This document shows, piece after piece, positions 1-9,336 of a stretch of DNA of 44,109 nucleotides. The notes under the pieces were generated by a model, which saw only the letters and a list, made by a program, of their open reading frames with translations, did not search any database and had not been told where the DNA came from. The position numbers and the translations under genes are program-made. Source of the DNA: a bacterium. GTDB taxonomy: Bacteria; Verrucomicrobiota; Kiritimatiellia; UBA8416. The stretch spans positions 1-44,109 of the forward strand of contig JAIFLS010000146.1 of NCBI GenBank assembly GCA_020048935.1, read 5' to 3'. Each line of letters opens with the position of its first letter. Position 1 is the stretch's first letter.

Positions 1-272
1 GCCCGGGTCAGGAGGCTTGTCGCCATTTGTTCATCCCCGCGGATGGTTCCATTCGAACTGGTGATGCCATGCAGGCAATCGGCCACCACGCGCTGGCGTA
101 CTTCATTCGGTACAACGCCGAGCTTGCGGATGGCTTCCGCAACACGCGTGAGAGTTGCCGGATTCAACTGCTGTAGAATGGTCGCGGCAGAACCCTCGTT
201 CAAACTTGCCAGCAGGATGGCCACTTTCTGCTCTTCGCTTAAATGCGTGTCAAGGGTGATTGCACCGTTCAT
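1..272 (-). CDS. fliG: FliG, flagellar motor switch protein (N-terminal fragment, truncated by window edge)
   Basis: Reverse complement from ATG at 272 reads MNGAITLDTHLSEEQKVAILLASLNEGSAATILQQLNPATLTRVAEAIRKLG..., typical FliG N-terminal (A(V)LL..L....A..IL..L); open to the window edge; directly upstream of... i.e. downstream in transcription from fliF. Not in the supplied ORF track because it is partial. Confidence 0.85.
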   Translation of the reverse strand, partial: MNGAITLDTHLSEEQKVAILLASLNEGSAATILQQLNPATLTRVAEAIRKLGVVPNEVRQRVVADCLHGITSSNGTIRGDEQMATSLLTR

Positions 273-313
273 AACCGTCTCACTTACTGCTTAATAACGA
301 TCTTGGGTCACGG

Positions 314-1891
314 TCAGCTCTTGCCGCGCACGGTGTGGTCAATCCAGGTGGCTACAACCGAAGGGCTTTGCTCGGCGAGGCGGGAAACCACATCGAATTC
401 CGACTGGTTATCATCGATTGCCGATAGATTCCCCGCGCCCAGCGCATGTGTGGATCCGTCAGCCCCTGCCAGCATGGATACCGGGACCCCGACGTTTTCG
501 CGTTCGATGGACAGGTTCCTGAATGTGCGGCGACTGAAGCTTAACAGGATCGCCAGCATCGCGATCCCCGCAAGGGTGCGAAGGGCCGCCGTCGGCGAGA
601 AGGGGAGTTGCATCAACCAGAGCGGCAGTGCTGGTTTTGGTGCCGTATCCGGTACTGGTTGGAATGCCATTTCTATCACCTCGACCGAATCCTGACGTTG
701 ACCGCTGGTAACGGCACCTACCGCGGATCCTACCATCCGCTCAATACTTTTCAACTCCTCTGCGCTGCGCGCGGTTTCCCCTTGGGCGACGGAGACTGAA
801 ACGGAGAGCCGCTCGATACGCCCACCCTGGTCCAGTATGCTTTCCCGTCCTGACGGGACCCGGTATTCGGATTCGACATCTTCACGCTTCTTCTTGCTCG
901 TGGCCTGTTCCATAGTGACGGTTGACTTCGGATCGCCGACCGCCACGCGGGCGGCACCATCCTGAGGCGTGCCGACCGGATCGCTCGAATTTTCCGAACT
1001 GATCGTCTCCTTGAATAGAACTCGCCCTTCGGCATCATAGGTTTCGCTGTGGCGTTCAATGCGACGGAAATCGATATCGGCGCTGACACGCACCATCGCC
1101 TTGCCTGCACCGATCGCAAGGTCCAGCATGTCTTGTGCTTTGCGTGCCAGGCTGTCCTCGACGTTGCGCCGCATGTCCATCTGGCGCTGGCTTGATCCCA
1201 CAATCGGATCCTTGCTGCCGCTGTCGTCGGTGAGCATTCGTCCCATCTGGTCGGTAATCGTGATATGCCCGTCTCCCATGCCGGGGACGGCCGCGCTGAC
1301 AAGCTGGCTGATGCTGCTGATCTGCTCGCCGTTAAGACGTACCCCCCGGTTCAGCGTGAGCATGATGGACGCACTGGCCGCCTTGTCCCGCTCGGAGGCA
1401 AACAGCTTGTCTTTAGGCATCACCAGCATGACACGGGCAGACTGGACACCATTGACAGCCATGATGGTACGTTCCAGCTCGCCTTGCAGCGCCCGCTGGA
1501 AGTTGACTTGCTGCGCAAACTCCGTCAGACCGAACTTGGGTTGCTCGAAGATCTCGAAGCCGGTGGAACTGTCCTTCGGCAACCCGTTGGCGGCGAGCAT
1601 CAAACGGGCTCGGTAGACGTCTGCGGCGGGGACGTAGATGGCCTGGCCATGGGAACGGAGCTGAACGGTGATTTTCGCGTCTTCCAGTTGTTCCTGGGCT
1701 CTGGCGGCATCCTCAAGGCTCATTCCTGTGTAGAGAAGCCGGAAATCCGGCTGGCTCGACCAGTAGAGCGTACCCCCGATGGCAAGTGCCGTGACCATCA
1801 ATGCCAGGATGATACTGACTTTCTGATTGATACCGAAATGTTTCCACAAAATACCGATTTGATGTCCAAGTAAGGATATGCTGCCAGGCAT
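314..1891 (-). CDS. fliF: FliF, flagellar MS-ring protein
   Basis: 525 aa; YTGMSLEDAARAQEQLEDAKI, ARLMLAANGLPKDSSTGFEIFEQPKFGLTEFAQQVNFQRALQGELERTI, two TM regions. Confidence 0.96.
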   Translation of the reverse strand: MPGSISLLGHQIGILWKHFGINQKVSIILALMVTALAIGGTLYWSSQPDFRLLYTGMSLEDAARAQEQLEDAKITVQLRSHGQAIYVPAADVYRARLMLAANGLPKDSSTGFEIFEQPKFGLTEFAQQVNFQRALQGELERTIMAVNGVQSARVMLVMPKDKLFASERDKAASASIMLTLNRGVRLNGEQISSISQLVSAAVPGMGDGHITITDQMGRMLTDDSGSKDPIVGSSQRQMDMRRNVEDSLARKAQDMLDLAIGAGKAMVRVSADIDFRRIERHSETYDAEGRVLFKETISSENSSDPVGTPQDGAARVAVGDPKSTVTMEQATSKKKREDVESEYRVPSGRESILDQGGRIERLSVSVSVAQGETARSAEELKSIERMVGSAVGAVTSGQRQDSVEVIEMAFQPVPDTAPKPALPLWLMQLPFSPTAALRTLAGIAMLAILLSFSRRTFRNLSIERENVGVPVSMLAGADGSTHALGAGNLSAIDDNQSEFDVVSRLAEQSPSVVATWIDHTVRGKS

Positions 1892-1921
1892 GGTTGAATC
1901 CCTTTCTTCGGTTAGCTACGA

Positions 1922-2242
1922 TCAGGCCTGCATACGAGCAATCTGCTGGTAAGCGTCGAGCAGTTTGTTGCGAACTTCCATCATCAGGTCAAACGCGATT
2001 CCCGCCTCTGTCATTCGCGTCGTGACGTCATGTATGTTGGTGGTTTCGCCGGTGATCAGGCCTTCGATCGAACGATCGGCATCCTGCTGCAAGCCGTTGA
2101 CCTCGCGTACGAGGTCGCCGAGCACGGATTGAAACGAGGGGGCTCCCCCCTTTTCGGGTTTCGAACTGCTGCCAGACTCTGGCCGCATCGGGTCCGTTGA
2201 TTCCAGACCGTTAATGGGACGATAAGCATCAATAGGTGTCAT
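1922..2242 (-). CDS. fliE: FliE, flagellar hook-basal body complex protein
   Basis: 106 aa; C-term IHDVTTRMTEAGIAFDLMMEVRNKLLDAYQQIARMQ; adjacent to flgC. Confidence 0.92.
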   Translation of the reverse strand: MTPIDAYRPINGLESTDPMRPESGSSSKPEKGGAPSFQSVLGDLVREVNGLQQDADRSIEGLITGETTNIHDVTTRMTEAGIAFDLMMEVRNKLLDAYQQIARMQA

Positions 2243-2679
2243 TTGCCGATCTCCAGTGCTTTGAGTGCCATTGTTTTTGCTGATTTGATGGCGGCAACAT
2301 TTGCCTCGTAAGCACGAGTCGCGACCATCATGTCAACCATTTCTTCCATCGGATTCACATTCGGGAGGGTCACGTAGCCTTCGGGGTCCGCATCCGGGTG
2401 GCCGGGGCGGTAGGCGCGTTGCAGTGAGCTCTGGTCAACGACCGTGCGATCAATCCGGACTCCGTTGGCTGCTTCATTCTGCGGCCCGCGCCGACCGCCG
2501 AGCGTACGGTTTAATTGTTCGGCAAAGACCACATCACGCCGACGATACACATTGCCGTTGACATCCTTGGTGGTGTCGGCATTTGCCAGATTGCCTGCGA
2601 TAACACGCATCCGGTACGATTGCGCGTCCATGGCGCTTGCCGAGATACCGAGTGTCGGGAATATGCTTTGATCACTCAT
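2239..2679 (-). CDS. flgC: FlgC, flagellar basal-body rod protein
   Basis: 146 aa; GISASAMDAQSYRMRVIAGNLANADTT, C-term PNVNPMEEMVDMMVATRAYEANVAAIKSAKTMALKALEIGK. Confidence 0.95.
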   Translation of the reverse strand: MSDQSIFPTLGISASAMDAQSYRMRVIAGNLANADTTKDVNGNVYRRRDVVFAEQLNRTLGGRRGPQNEAANGVRIDRTVVDQSSLQRAYRPGHPDADPEGYVTLPNVNPMEEMVDMMVATRAYEANVAAIKSAKTMALKALEIGK

Positions 2680-2700
2680 AAGAATCGTCTCTTAAGCCGT

Positions 2701-3030
2701 TTAGTTACCTTTTATTGCACGTTGGAGTCTTGCGTATTTGCGCGATAAAAGGTCGGCGGATGTCACATAAAGCAACTGGTTTTCAGACATCGCGGCAAAT
2801 TCACGTTCCAAGCTGACCGGGGAGGCGGAGGAGTCCTTCTTTATGGTAGGGTTGAATTGCCCGGCCTCGGGGGTGCGCTTTTGGACGGCAGACTTAAGCT
2901 CGTTGATAAAACTGACGTCACGGCGCTGGTAGCCCGGTGTGTTTACGTTCGCGATGTTGCTGGCCAGTGCCTGGCCTCGCAGTGCTGTCGCGTCTAGGAT
3001 ACGGTTCAGAAGTAATGTCACATCGTTCAT
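2701..3030 (-). CDS. flgB: FlgB, flagellar basal-body rod protein (start trimmed from ORF track)
   Basis: MNDVTLLLNRILDATALRGQALASNIANVNTPGYQRRDVSF; ATG at 3030; longer ORF to 3222 reads through an inverted repeat and is not FlgB-like. Confidence 0.9.
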   Translation of the reverse strand: MNDVTLLLNRILDATALRGQALASNIANVNTPGYQRRDVSFINELKSAVQKRTPEAGQFNPTIKKDSSASPVSLEREFAAMSENQLLYVTSADLLSRKYARLQRAIKGN

Positions 3031-3043
3031 GCTTGCCAGTATA

Positions 3044-3059
3044 AGCACCCTGCGTGCCA
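3044..3059 (-). promoter_or_regulatory. sigma54 (-24/-12) promoter of flgB
   Basis: Minus strand TGGCACGCAGGGTGCT; matches TGGCAC-N5-TTGCW with correct GG...GC spacing. Confidence 0.75.
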
Positions 3060-3115
3060 TAGGCAAGCCCCCGGGGGGGCCAGATGATGCGGGGTGAAAC
3101 TTGGAGAGTGGGAGA

Positions 3116-3201
3116 TCGGTGAACGAGAACGGCGACGAGAACGGTGAACGATTTATTTTGCCGACTCGTAATCCGTTCTCGTCGCCGTTCTCGTTCACCG
3201 A
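3116..3201. repeat. Perfect 29-bp inverted repeat with 28-nt spacer
   Basis: Arms 3116-3144 (tcggtgaacgagaacggcgacgagaacgg) and 3173-3201 (ccgttctcgtcgccgttctcgttcaccga) are exact reverse complements. Confidence 0.95.
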
Positions 3202-3223
3202 AAAGTGAGACAACATGACCAAG

Positions 3224-4708
3224 TTACAGGCCAGCCGGCAGGGAGCCTTCCTCGCGGTAGCGATTGAGCTTGTTTCGCAGCGTGCGGATGCTCACACCGA
3301 GCAGATCGGCCGCCTGGTTGCGCTGCCCATCGGTTTTTTCCATGGCGCGCAGGATGGCATGCCGTTCCAGCTCATCCAGGCATAGCGTCGTGTTGGCCGG
3401 GGAGGGGACCGTGCTGTCCGGGGGACATTCGCTCGCTGCCTTGCCTTCGGCTGGAGGAGAATGGGGATCGCTCTGCCTGGCCGGTTCCTGGGTGGCCGAG
3501 TCCACCGGTGTGCAGATGCTGCCGTGCACTTCGGGCGGTAGCATTGCTGGCGTCAGTTCCGGCCCCTTTTCCATGACGCAGAGACGCTCAATCAGGTGCT
3601 CGAGTTCGCGTACGTTGCCAGGCCACATGTATCGGTACAGTATGTCGAGTGTATCCTGGCGGAACCGCAAGCCATCGGTTTTTCCAGTCAGGTTTCGAAG
3701 ATGCCGTTTGAGAAAGTTGTCTGCCAGCATCGGGATGTCCTCTGGTCTTTCGCGCAAGGGCGGCACATGGATGGGGACGACATTGAGCCGGTAGTATAGA
3801 TCCTGCCGGAAGCCGCCCTCGCGTACATAGCTTTGCAAATCGCGGTTCGTGGTGGCAATGATCCGACATTCCGCGCGCAGCGTTCGGCTTCCGCCAACAC
3901 GTTCGAATTCACGCTCCTGAATTACGCGCAGCAGCTTCGCCTGCAGACCGAGTGGCATCTCGCTGATCTCGTCCAGCAGCAACGTCCCGTTGCCCGCGAG
4001 CTCGAAGCGTCCTGCCCGCCGGTTGATCGCCCCGGTGAAGGCTCCCTTCTCATGCCCGAATAGTTCACTATCGGCCAGCGATTCCGGTACGGCTGCGCAG
4101 TTCATGCGCACAAAGGGACGTTTGCGGTATTCCCCGAGTCCGTGGATGGCCTGGGCCACTAATTCCTTACCCGTGCCGCTTTCGCCTGATATCAGTACCG
4201 TCGAGGAAGAGGCGGCGACGCGTTCAATCTGCTCGATCAGCTTTTGCATGGCGACGGCTTGGCCGAGCAAGCGTTTCCCCTTTGGCATCGACCAACCGAG
4301 CTCTTCCTTGAGATAGTCGTTTTGCGCACTGAGCCGCACCCAATCCTTTGCCCGGTTCAGGACGACCTCCACCTGTTCCGGTGAGAAGGGTTTCATGAGG
4401 AAGTCGACCGCTCCCAGTTTCATCGCTTCCACGGCTTGCTCCACGGTCCCAAAGGCGGTGACCATGACCGTCAGGGTCTCGATGCCCGCCTCCTGCTTCC
4501 AGCGCAGCAGGTCCATGCCGCTGAGAACCGGCATTTTGATGTCGACGAAGGCCATGTCGAAGTCGCGTTCTTCCATCAGTTTCTGTGCCTGTGCCCCATT
4601 ACCGGCCTGCACCACTTCAATTCCGGCTCTTGTGAGTGTTTCCACGACGAATTCACGCATCAGTATATCGTCATCGACCACAAGCACGGTTTCAATGCTG
4701 GAGATCAT
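3224..4708 (-). CDS. sigma54-dependent response regulator (NtrC/FlgR/FleR type: REC-AAA+-Fis HTH)
   Basis: 494 aa; VLVVDDDILMREF receiver, Walker A GESGTGKELVAQAIH, GAFTGA, C-terminal Fis-like HTH QRNQAADLLGVSIRTLRNKLNRYREEG. Confidence 0.93.
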   Translation of the reverse strand: MISSIETVLVVDDDILMREFVVETLTRAGIEVVQAGNGAQAQKLMEERDFDMAFVDIKMPVLSGMDLLRWKQEAGIETLTVMVTAFGTVEQAVEAMKLGAVDFLMKPFSPEQVEVVLNRAKDWVRLSAQNDYLKEELGWSMPKGKRLLGQAVAMQKLIEQIERVAASSSTVLISGESGTGKELVAQAIHGLGEYRKRPFVRMNCAAVPESLADSELFGHEKGAFTGAINRRAGRFELAGNGTLLLDEISEMPLGLQAKLLRVIQEREFERVGGSRTLRAECRIIATTNRDLQSYVREGGFRQDLYYRLNVVPIHVPPLRERPEDIPMLADNFLKRHLRNLTGKTDGLRFRQDTLDILYRYMWPGNVRELEHLIERLCVMEKGPELTPAMLPPEVHGSICTPVDSATQEPARQSDPHSPPAEGKAASECPPDSTVPSPANTTLCLDELERHAILRAMEKTDGQRNQAADLLGVSIRTLRNKLNRYREEGSLPAGL

Positions 4709-5982
4709 GCTTCCACTCCTGTTTTGGGTAATTCAACGCTAAAAAGACTGCCTTTCCCGGGTTCGCTGGTGATGTTGATCTCACCACCGTGGATATCGAT
4801 GATCTTGCGGGTGAGCGATAGGCCCAGACCGGTACCGCCTTCCTTCGATGTAAAGAAGGGATCAAACACTTTGGACGCATGCAAGGCGTCCATTCCGCAC
4901 CCGTTGTCGCGCACATGCAGGGTGACCGTGTTGTGACTATCGGTGGCCGATATATGGACGGTGCCGGAGGCGGTGCAGGCCTCAATGGCGTTGATTCCCA
5001 GATTCAGCAGTGCCTGGGTTATCTGGCGGTAATCGCCACGGAATTGTATGTCTGGCTCGGGAGGTTCGATGATGATGCAAACGTGGGTTCTTGTGGCCCG
5101 GTCTACCAGTGTTTCCCGGCAGGATTCGAATACCGCCGCGACGGATGCCTGCGATATCTGCAGCCGCATCGGGCGTGCATAGGTCATTAGGTTGGTGATG
5201 ACATAATTCAGGTTCTGGGCTCCCTCGACGATCCGTTCCGCCAGTCGCAATGGGCCAGGCATGGTTTCCAGATCCCGTCGCAGTAGCCGTGCAAACCCTT
5301 CGATCGTGCCCAAAGGATTGCGAATCTCGTGAGCCACGCTGGCTGCCATCTCGCCCAGGGCGGCAAGCCTTTCCTGGCTTTGAAGGCGTTTTTCCATGCG
5401 GCGGAATTCGGTTACATCACGCAGGTTGCATATCGCACCCAGAATCTTGCCGTCGGGGGCGGTTACCGGGGCAAGGCTCAGCAGGATTCGGCGTGTTTCG
5501 CCCTGCCCATGGCTCGTGGTCCAGGGATGGTCAAGTAATGGCGTGCCGCCTTGGAGTACGCGCTCCAGGTGTGACTCGGACTCCGGCGCCTGCACGATAT
5601 GCGGGAAACAGGCATCCTCGATTTCCGGACGGTTTACTTGCAGCATTCGGCATGCGGCCGAATTACACCGTTCAATGCGTCCGCCCTGGCCGACGACCAA
5701 CAACCCATCGGTAAGGCTTTCAACCACACTTTCCAGCCGGCTGGAGACCTGCCGAAGCGCTTGGTTCGTGATCGTCAACTCGCTGTTACGCTCCTGCAGG
5801 GTCTTGTTGGAGCTGGCAAGGTCAGCTTCAAGCGACCGGTAAGCCTTCTCCAACTGGCGGCTTTGGCGCTCGAATATTTCAAATGCCGACTGCACGGCCG
5901 CCAAGGTACTGTCGTTTTGATTGGCGACCGGAACCGCCGCAGAAGGGGCTAGCATAGGGATGGGAAGGTGAGGGGCCTGCAT
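4705..5982 (-). CDS. Soluble PAS-containing sensor histidine kinase (FlgS/FleS-like)
   Basis: 425 aa; PAS-like VVESLTDGLLVVGQGGRIERCN, H-box VAHEIRNPLGTIEGFARLL, N/G boxes; stop/start overlap with downstream sigma54 regulator. Confidence 0.9.
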   Translation of the reverse strand: MQAPHLPIPMLAPSAAVPVANQNDSTLAAVQSAFEIFERQSRQLEKAYRSLEADLASSNKTLQERNSELTITNQALRQVSSRLESVVESLTDGLLVVGQGGRIERCNSAACRMLQVNRPEIEDACFPHIVQAPESESHLERVLQGGTPLLDHPWTTSHGQGETRRILLSLAPVTAPDGKILGAICNLRDVTEFRRMEKRLQSQERLAALGEMAASVAHEIRNPLGTIEGFARLLRRDLETMPGPLRLAERIVEGAQNLNYVITNLMTYARPMRLQISQASVAAVFESCRETLVDRATRTHVCIIIEPPEPDIQFRGDYRQITQALLNLGINAIEACTASGTVHISATDSHNTVTLHVRDNGCGMDALHASKVFDPFFTSKEGGTGLGLSLTRKIIDIHGGEINITSEPGKGSLFSVELPKTGVEA

Positions 5983-5984
5983 GA

Positions 5985-6308
5985 TTAATGCTCCTGGGGT
6001 ACCGGGGTGTCATCGCCGCCGGCACTGATCCGATATTCACGTTCCTGCAACATCAGTTCTTCCATCGTCACTCCCAGTTCCTGTAGGGCGCAAAGGGTTG
6101 CCGCATTCAGCGGGATCCCGCCGGTGCTTTCGGCCACCTGCCGTAAATGACCAGTTAGCGCATCGGCGTATTGCTCGGCCTGGCGCAATAACGTCGTACG
6201 ATTGCTGTTATCGGCAAGCACGCGGAGCTGCATGTAGATGTCGCGAATGGCTGCTGCCTGTGTCTTTGCATTTCTGATTTCAGTCATTAGTTCCATGCTG
6301 GGTTCCAA
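5985..6308 (-). CDS. Conserved-position hypothetical protein, helical
   Basis: 107 aa ORF tightly packed (0-2 bp gaps) in the minus-strand operon. Confidence 0.6.
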   Translation of the reverse strand: MEPSMELMTEIRNAKTQAAAIRDIYMQLRVLADNSNRTTLLRQAEQYADALTGHLRQVAESTGGIPLNAATLCALQELGVTMEELMLQEREYRISAGGDDTPVPQEH

Positions 6309-8540
6309 TCATAAGGCGGCTGCCCTTGCCCGCAACGAAAGCCGATCTGTCTTTTGGATCCAGTCGCGAAGGGCATCGGCAGAAAGGAGTGTGTCGCCAG
6401 CCGGTGCCTGCTTCTCGGATATGGCTTGCCGATCCATCCACGCCATGACGGTTGCCGCCGGTTCCTTCGCGATCAGTCGCGTAAGCGTCTGTATCCGATA
6501 TTGTTCCAGTGGCAATTGCGCTCGCCAATACGAATCATTTTCCATTTGCGAAAGCAGTTGGTCGATACGCTCGTAGGCCTCGCTCTGTAGCAACTGGTCC
6601 ATTGCGGCATCAGCCGTGGCCAGCATCAGTGCTTTCGGCGGTTTGGCGGGCGCTGGGCGAGGGTGTTCTGTCGGTTGTGTCGTCAGTGCCGTTAAATCGG
6701 GAACCAGAATTTCAAATAGAGTTGACAGCAAGGCGTCGCCAGAAGGCCCGCAGGTTTGCCGCCAGCGCCTGATAGCTTCCTTGTGCTGGCCTTGCCGCAT
6801 GGCAATCGCAGCCCATAACGGTGTCGATTCAGGCCAGATGCCGGCCCACTCGGAATGGGTGTTCAGCGTCCGTAGTATCTGATCGGCATCGCGGTCGCGC
6901 TCTATGCTTAACAGCACGCGCGCTTGTCCCAGCATGGCTTGAGCCATGGTCGGGCTCTTGTCGCCCGTTTCTTGTGTATGTAAGCTTCCCAGCAGGATTG
7001 CATGTCTGTAGTACGTTTCGGCGGCGGCAGGCAGCGAGAGTTCCTCAAGCCGTTGGGCGGTGATCAGAAGGCCCTCGGGACAGCGTTCATCCTGCGGGAA
7101 TCGCATCGTGGCGTCGATCGCGCTTCCCACCAGGCCGGCGGTGGCCTTCGGATCCTTGGCCAGCGCTTTTAAAAGGCTGTGGCGGGCATGGGTGTCCAAT
7201 TGTTTGTCCGTGTTTAGCGATATCAGTTTGTAGAGATACCGGACCTGTGCATCGTGATTACCGCGTCTGGCGGCCAGATCAGCTTGCACTTCAAATTCCC
7301 TGGCTGGATTCGTCGCCGTGCTGGCTTGCGCCTGCGCCGCTGCCAGATAGCGTTCTGTTCGATCCAGTTCATCACGTCCTATTGCCGTTCTTGCGGCACG
7401 AACCAGGATGTTGTAGGTCTCTGCTTGTCCAGGCTTCAGCATGTCTAACTGTTGATCAAGCGTTGAAAGGAGTTGGCCTACCCGCGCTGTATCGGTTGTG
7501 GCTGAGATTTCATGGTCCAGATCGATCAGTGCTGTTTCCTGTAGATGCGAGTCGGCGAGCATCATCAATCGGGCGGCGGCGGCATCTTCGATGGATCGCT
7601 CCTGCCGCAGCAAGGCAAGCAGACGCTGCGCGGCCTGCCGTCGGCCGGGGGCAGAGGTGTTGTAGGCCGCTCGCTGAAGTGCGGGAATGGCCTGATTCAT
7701 GTTCTTGCTCCTGAAGGCGATTTGGGCTATGATGACCAGTGATTCCTGTTTGATCTGCGAGTTGTTGCTTTGCGCCAATGCGTTGGCGTTCTCGGTCAGT
7801 TGCTGCCGGATCTTCTCCAGTTTCTCACTGGGCGTTGCCCCTTCGAAATGCGAGCTAAGCGCATTGAACCATTTTGTGTTTGTGTATATCCGCCAAAGCA
7901 CTCTGGTCTCGCAGTGCAATGCCTTGATTTGCTGTTCCCCGATCGCGGAAAATGCCTTGAGCGCATCAAGGCTTGCATAGGCCGGGGCGGCGTACCCCAA
8001 GTCAAAGAAGACCTGGAATTCGAGCAGGTTCAAGTCGAAGGGCATTTTGCCCTGGTCGCGAACCCTCGCGAGAATGCGATTCGCATGCTGTAGGGCTTGA
8101 TGGTCGCGCAGTTTGCTGGCCAGTTGTAGGAAAACCGTTGCCGTGTCGACCGCGCTGCAACCATCGATATCCTGTTTTGCAAGCACCGTCGCGTAATTGG
8201 CTGCCATGCGATGACGCTGCCAGGCGGGGCGCCAGTTGTCTTCTTTTAGCAGGAATTTCGTCATGGCCATAATGGCGGTGTTCTTCTGTTTGGGCGTTTC
8301 TGCAATCTCAATGGCATCACTGAAGAAGATGAATGCCATGAGCGGATCCTTCGCCTTGTCGCGTTCCTCTGCCCACCGCAGCATCAGAATGTCGGCGGGA
8401 GGCAGCTCTTGGCTGATAAAATGATGGACCATCAATCCGGTCATCGTGGCGGTGAACGCCAGTCCGATGCCCATCAGGGCCATTGTAAGAAACAGTGCTG
8501 AGCCTTGCCTTGCGCGAGAATGCCTATTGTGTGCGGTCAT
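6309..8540 (-). CDS. Membrane-anchored helical-repeat (TPR-like) protein of unknown function
   Basis: 743 aa; N-terminal TM (GSALFLTMALMGIGLAFTATMTGLMV), repeated Ala-rich helices; overlaps neighbour by 17 bp. Confidence 0.75.
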   Translation of the reverse strand: MTAHNRHSRARQGSALFLTMALMGIGLAFTATMTGLMVHHFISQELPPADILMLRWAEERDKAKDPLMAFIFFSDAIEIAETPKQKNTAIMAMTKFLLKEDNWRPAWQRHRMAANYATVLAKQDIDGCSAVDTATVFLQLASKLRDHQALQHANRILARVRDQGKMPFDLNLLEFQVFFDLGYAAPAYASLDALKAFSAIGEQQIKALHCETRVLWRIYTNTKWFNALSSHFEGATPSEKLEKIRQQLTENANALAQSNNSQIKQESLVIIAQIAFRSKNMNQAIPALQRAAYNTSAPGRRQAAQRLLALLRQERSIEDAAAARLMMLADSHLQETALIDLDHEISATTDTARVGQLLSTLDQQLDMLKPGQAETYNILVRAARTAIGRDELDRTERYLAAAQAQASTATNPAREFEVQADLAARRGNHDAQVRYLYKLISLNTDKQLDTHARHSLLKALAKDPKATAGLVGSAIDATMRFPQDERCPEGLLITAQRLEELSLPAAAETYYRHAILLGSLHTQETGDKSPTMAQAMLGQARVLLSIERDRDADQILRTLNTHSEWAGIWPESTPLWAAIAMRQGQHKEAIRRWRQTCGPSGDALLSTLFEILVPDLTALTTQPTEHPRPAPAKPPKALMLATADAAMDQLLQSEAYERIDQLLSQMENDSYWRAQLPLEQYRIQTLTRLIAKEPAATVMAWMDRQAISEKQAPAGDTLLSADALRDWIQKTDRLSLRARAAAL

Positions 8541-9336
8541 GCAAATCCATTCCTTCCCGTCGGCTGGATACCTGAATGACGCTTAAAAGCTGCGATCGCT
8601 CGGCATTACCTGTCAGGCGCTGACTTTGAATGCGTAGCGTGTCCGGGCTGTCGATAATATCGACAAATGTGCCTGCGCCTGCTTCGAAATGTCTCCTGAT
8701 CGCCGGCGTCTGCGCCAGGATGCATAGTCGGCCGCCTTGCGCCGAGAGCCATCCTGCCCATGCGCACAGGCTGCGCATGGCGGTCATGTCGGCCTGCGTT
8801 GCGGGGGTCGTTTCAAGCGCAATCCATTTCTCATCGCGGGCGGCACGCAGCAAGCGGGCGGCGTTGCGGGCCGTCAGCGTCCCGCGAAGACGGACGCGAC
8901 GGAAGCGGCCGATTCGCCGCGCGTTGCCGCTGCCAGTTGCCGGCGTATGGGCGGCTGCCTTGAAAAGCATCTTCAGGGTACTTTGCAATTGCTCGGCCTG
9001 TACCGGTTTCTGAATAACGCTGCTGATTGCCAGCGCTTGCCGACATTCCTCGGAGACGCATTCGGTCTCTGCCGTCATACATACGACAGGGGTTTGATAG
9101 CCATTGCTGCGCATCTTCGCGATTACGTCGGTACCATAGCCATCGGGAAGACGATAATCCATCAGTACCATTTGCGGCCCGAGACGTTCCCAGCTCGCTT
9201 CGGCCTCGCTGGCGCTTTCTGCAACATTAATGCTGCATGCCCCAGGAAGCCGTTCCAGGGTTCTGCGCAAGGTGGCGGCCAGCAGCGGGTCGTCCTCCAC
9301 CAGCAGGATGACGATACCGAACGCATCAGAAGTCAT
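8524..9336 (-). CDS. Response-regulator receiver protein with possible STAS-like C-terminal domain
   Basis: 270 aa; ILLVEDDPLL... MVLMDYRLPDGYGTDVI receiver; C-term RRVRLRGTLTARNAARLLRAARDEKWIALETTPATQADMTAMRSLCAWAGWLSAQGGRLCI resembles STAS pattern. Confidence 0.75.
   Translation of the reverse strand: MTSDAFGIVILLVEDDPLLAATLRRTLERLPGACSINVAESASEAEASWERLGPQMVLMDYRLPDGYGTDVIAKMRSNGYQTPVVCMTAETECVSEECRQALAISSVIQKPVQAEQLQSTLKMLFKAAAHTPATGSGNARRIGRFRRVRLRGTLTARNAARLLRAARDEKWIALETTPATQADMTAMRSLCAWAGWLSAQGGRLCILAQTPAIRRHFEAGAGTFVDIIDSPDTLRIQSQRLTGNAERSQLLSVIQVSSRREGMDLHDRTQ

Noticed and set aside
751-1302. 183-aa minus-strand ORF in another frame of fliF
   Set aside because: Out-of-frame Arg/Trp/Ser-rich translation typical of GC-rich shadow frame.
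1059-1616. 185-aa and other plus-strand ORFs opposite fliF
   Set aside because: Shadow ORFs; fliF on the minus strand is unambiguous.
3031-3222. N-terminal extension of flgB ORF (track start 3222)
   Set aside because: Extension reads through the inverted repeat and the sigma54 promoter; FlgB homology begins at ATG 3030.
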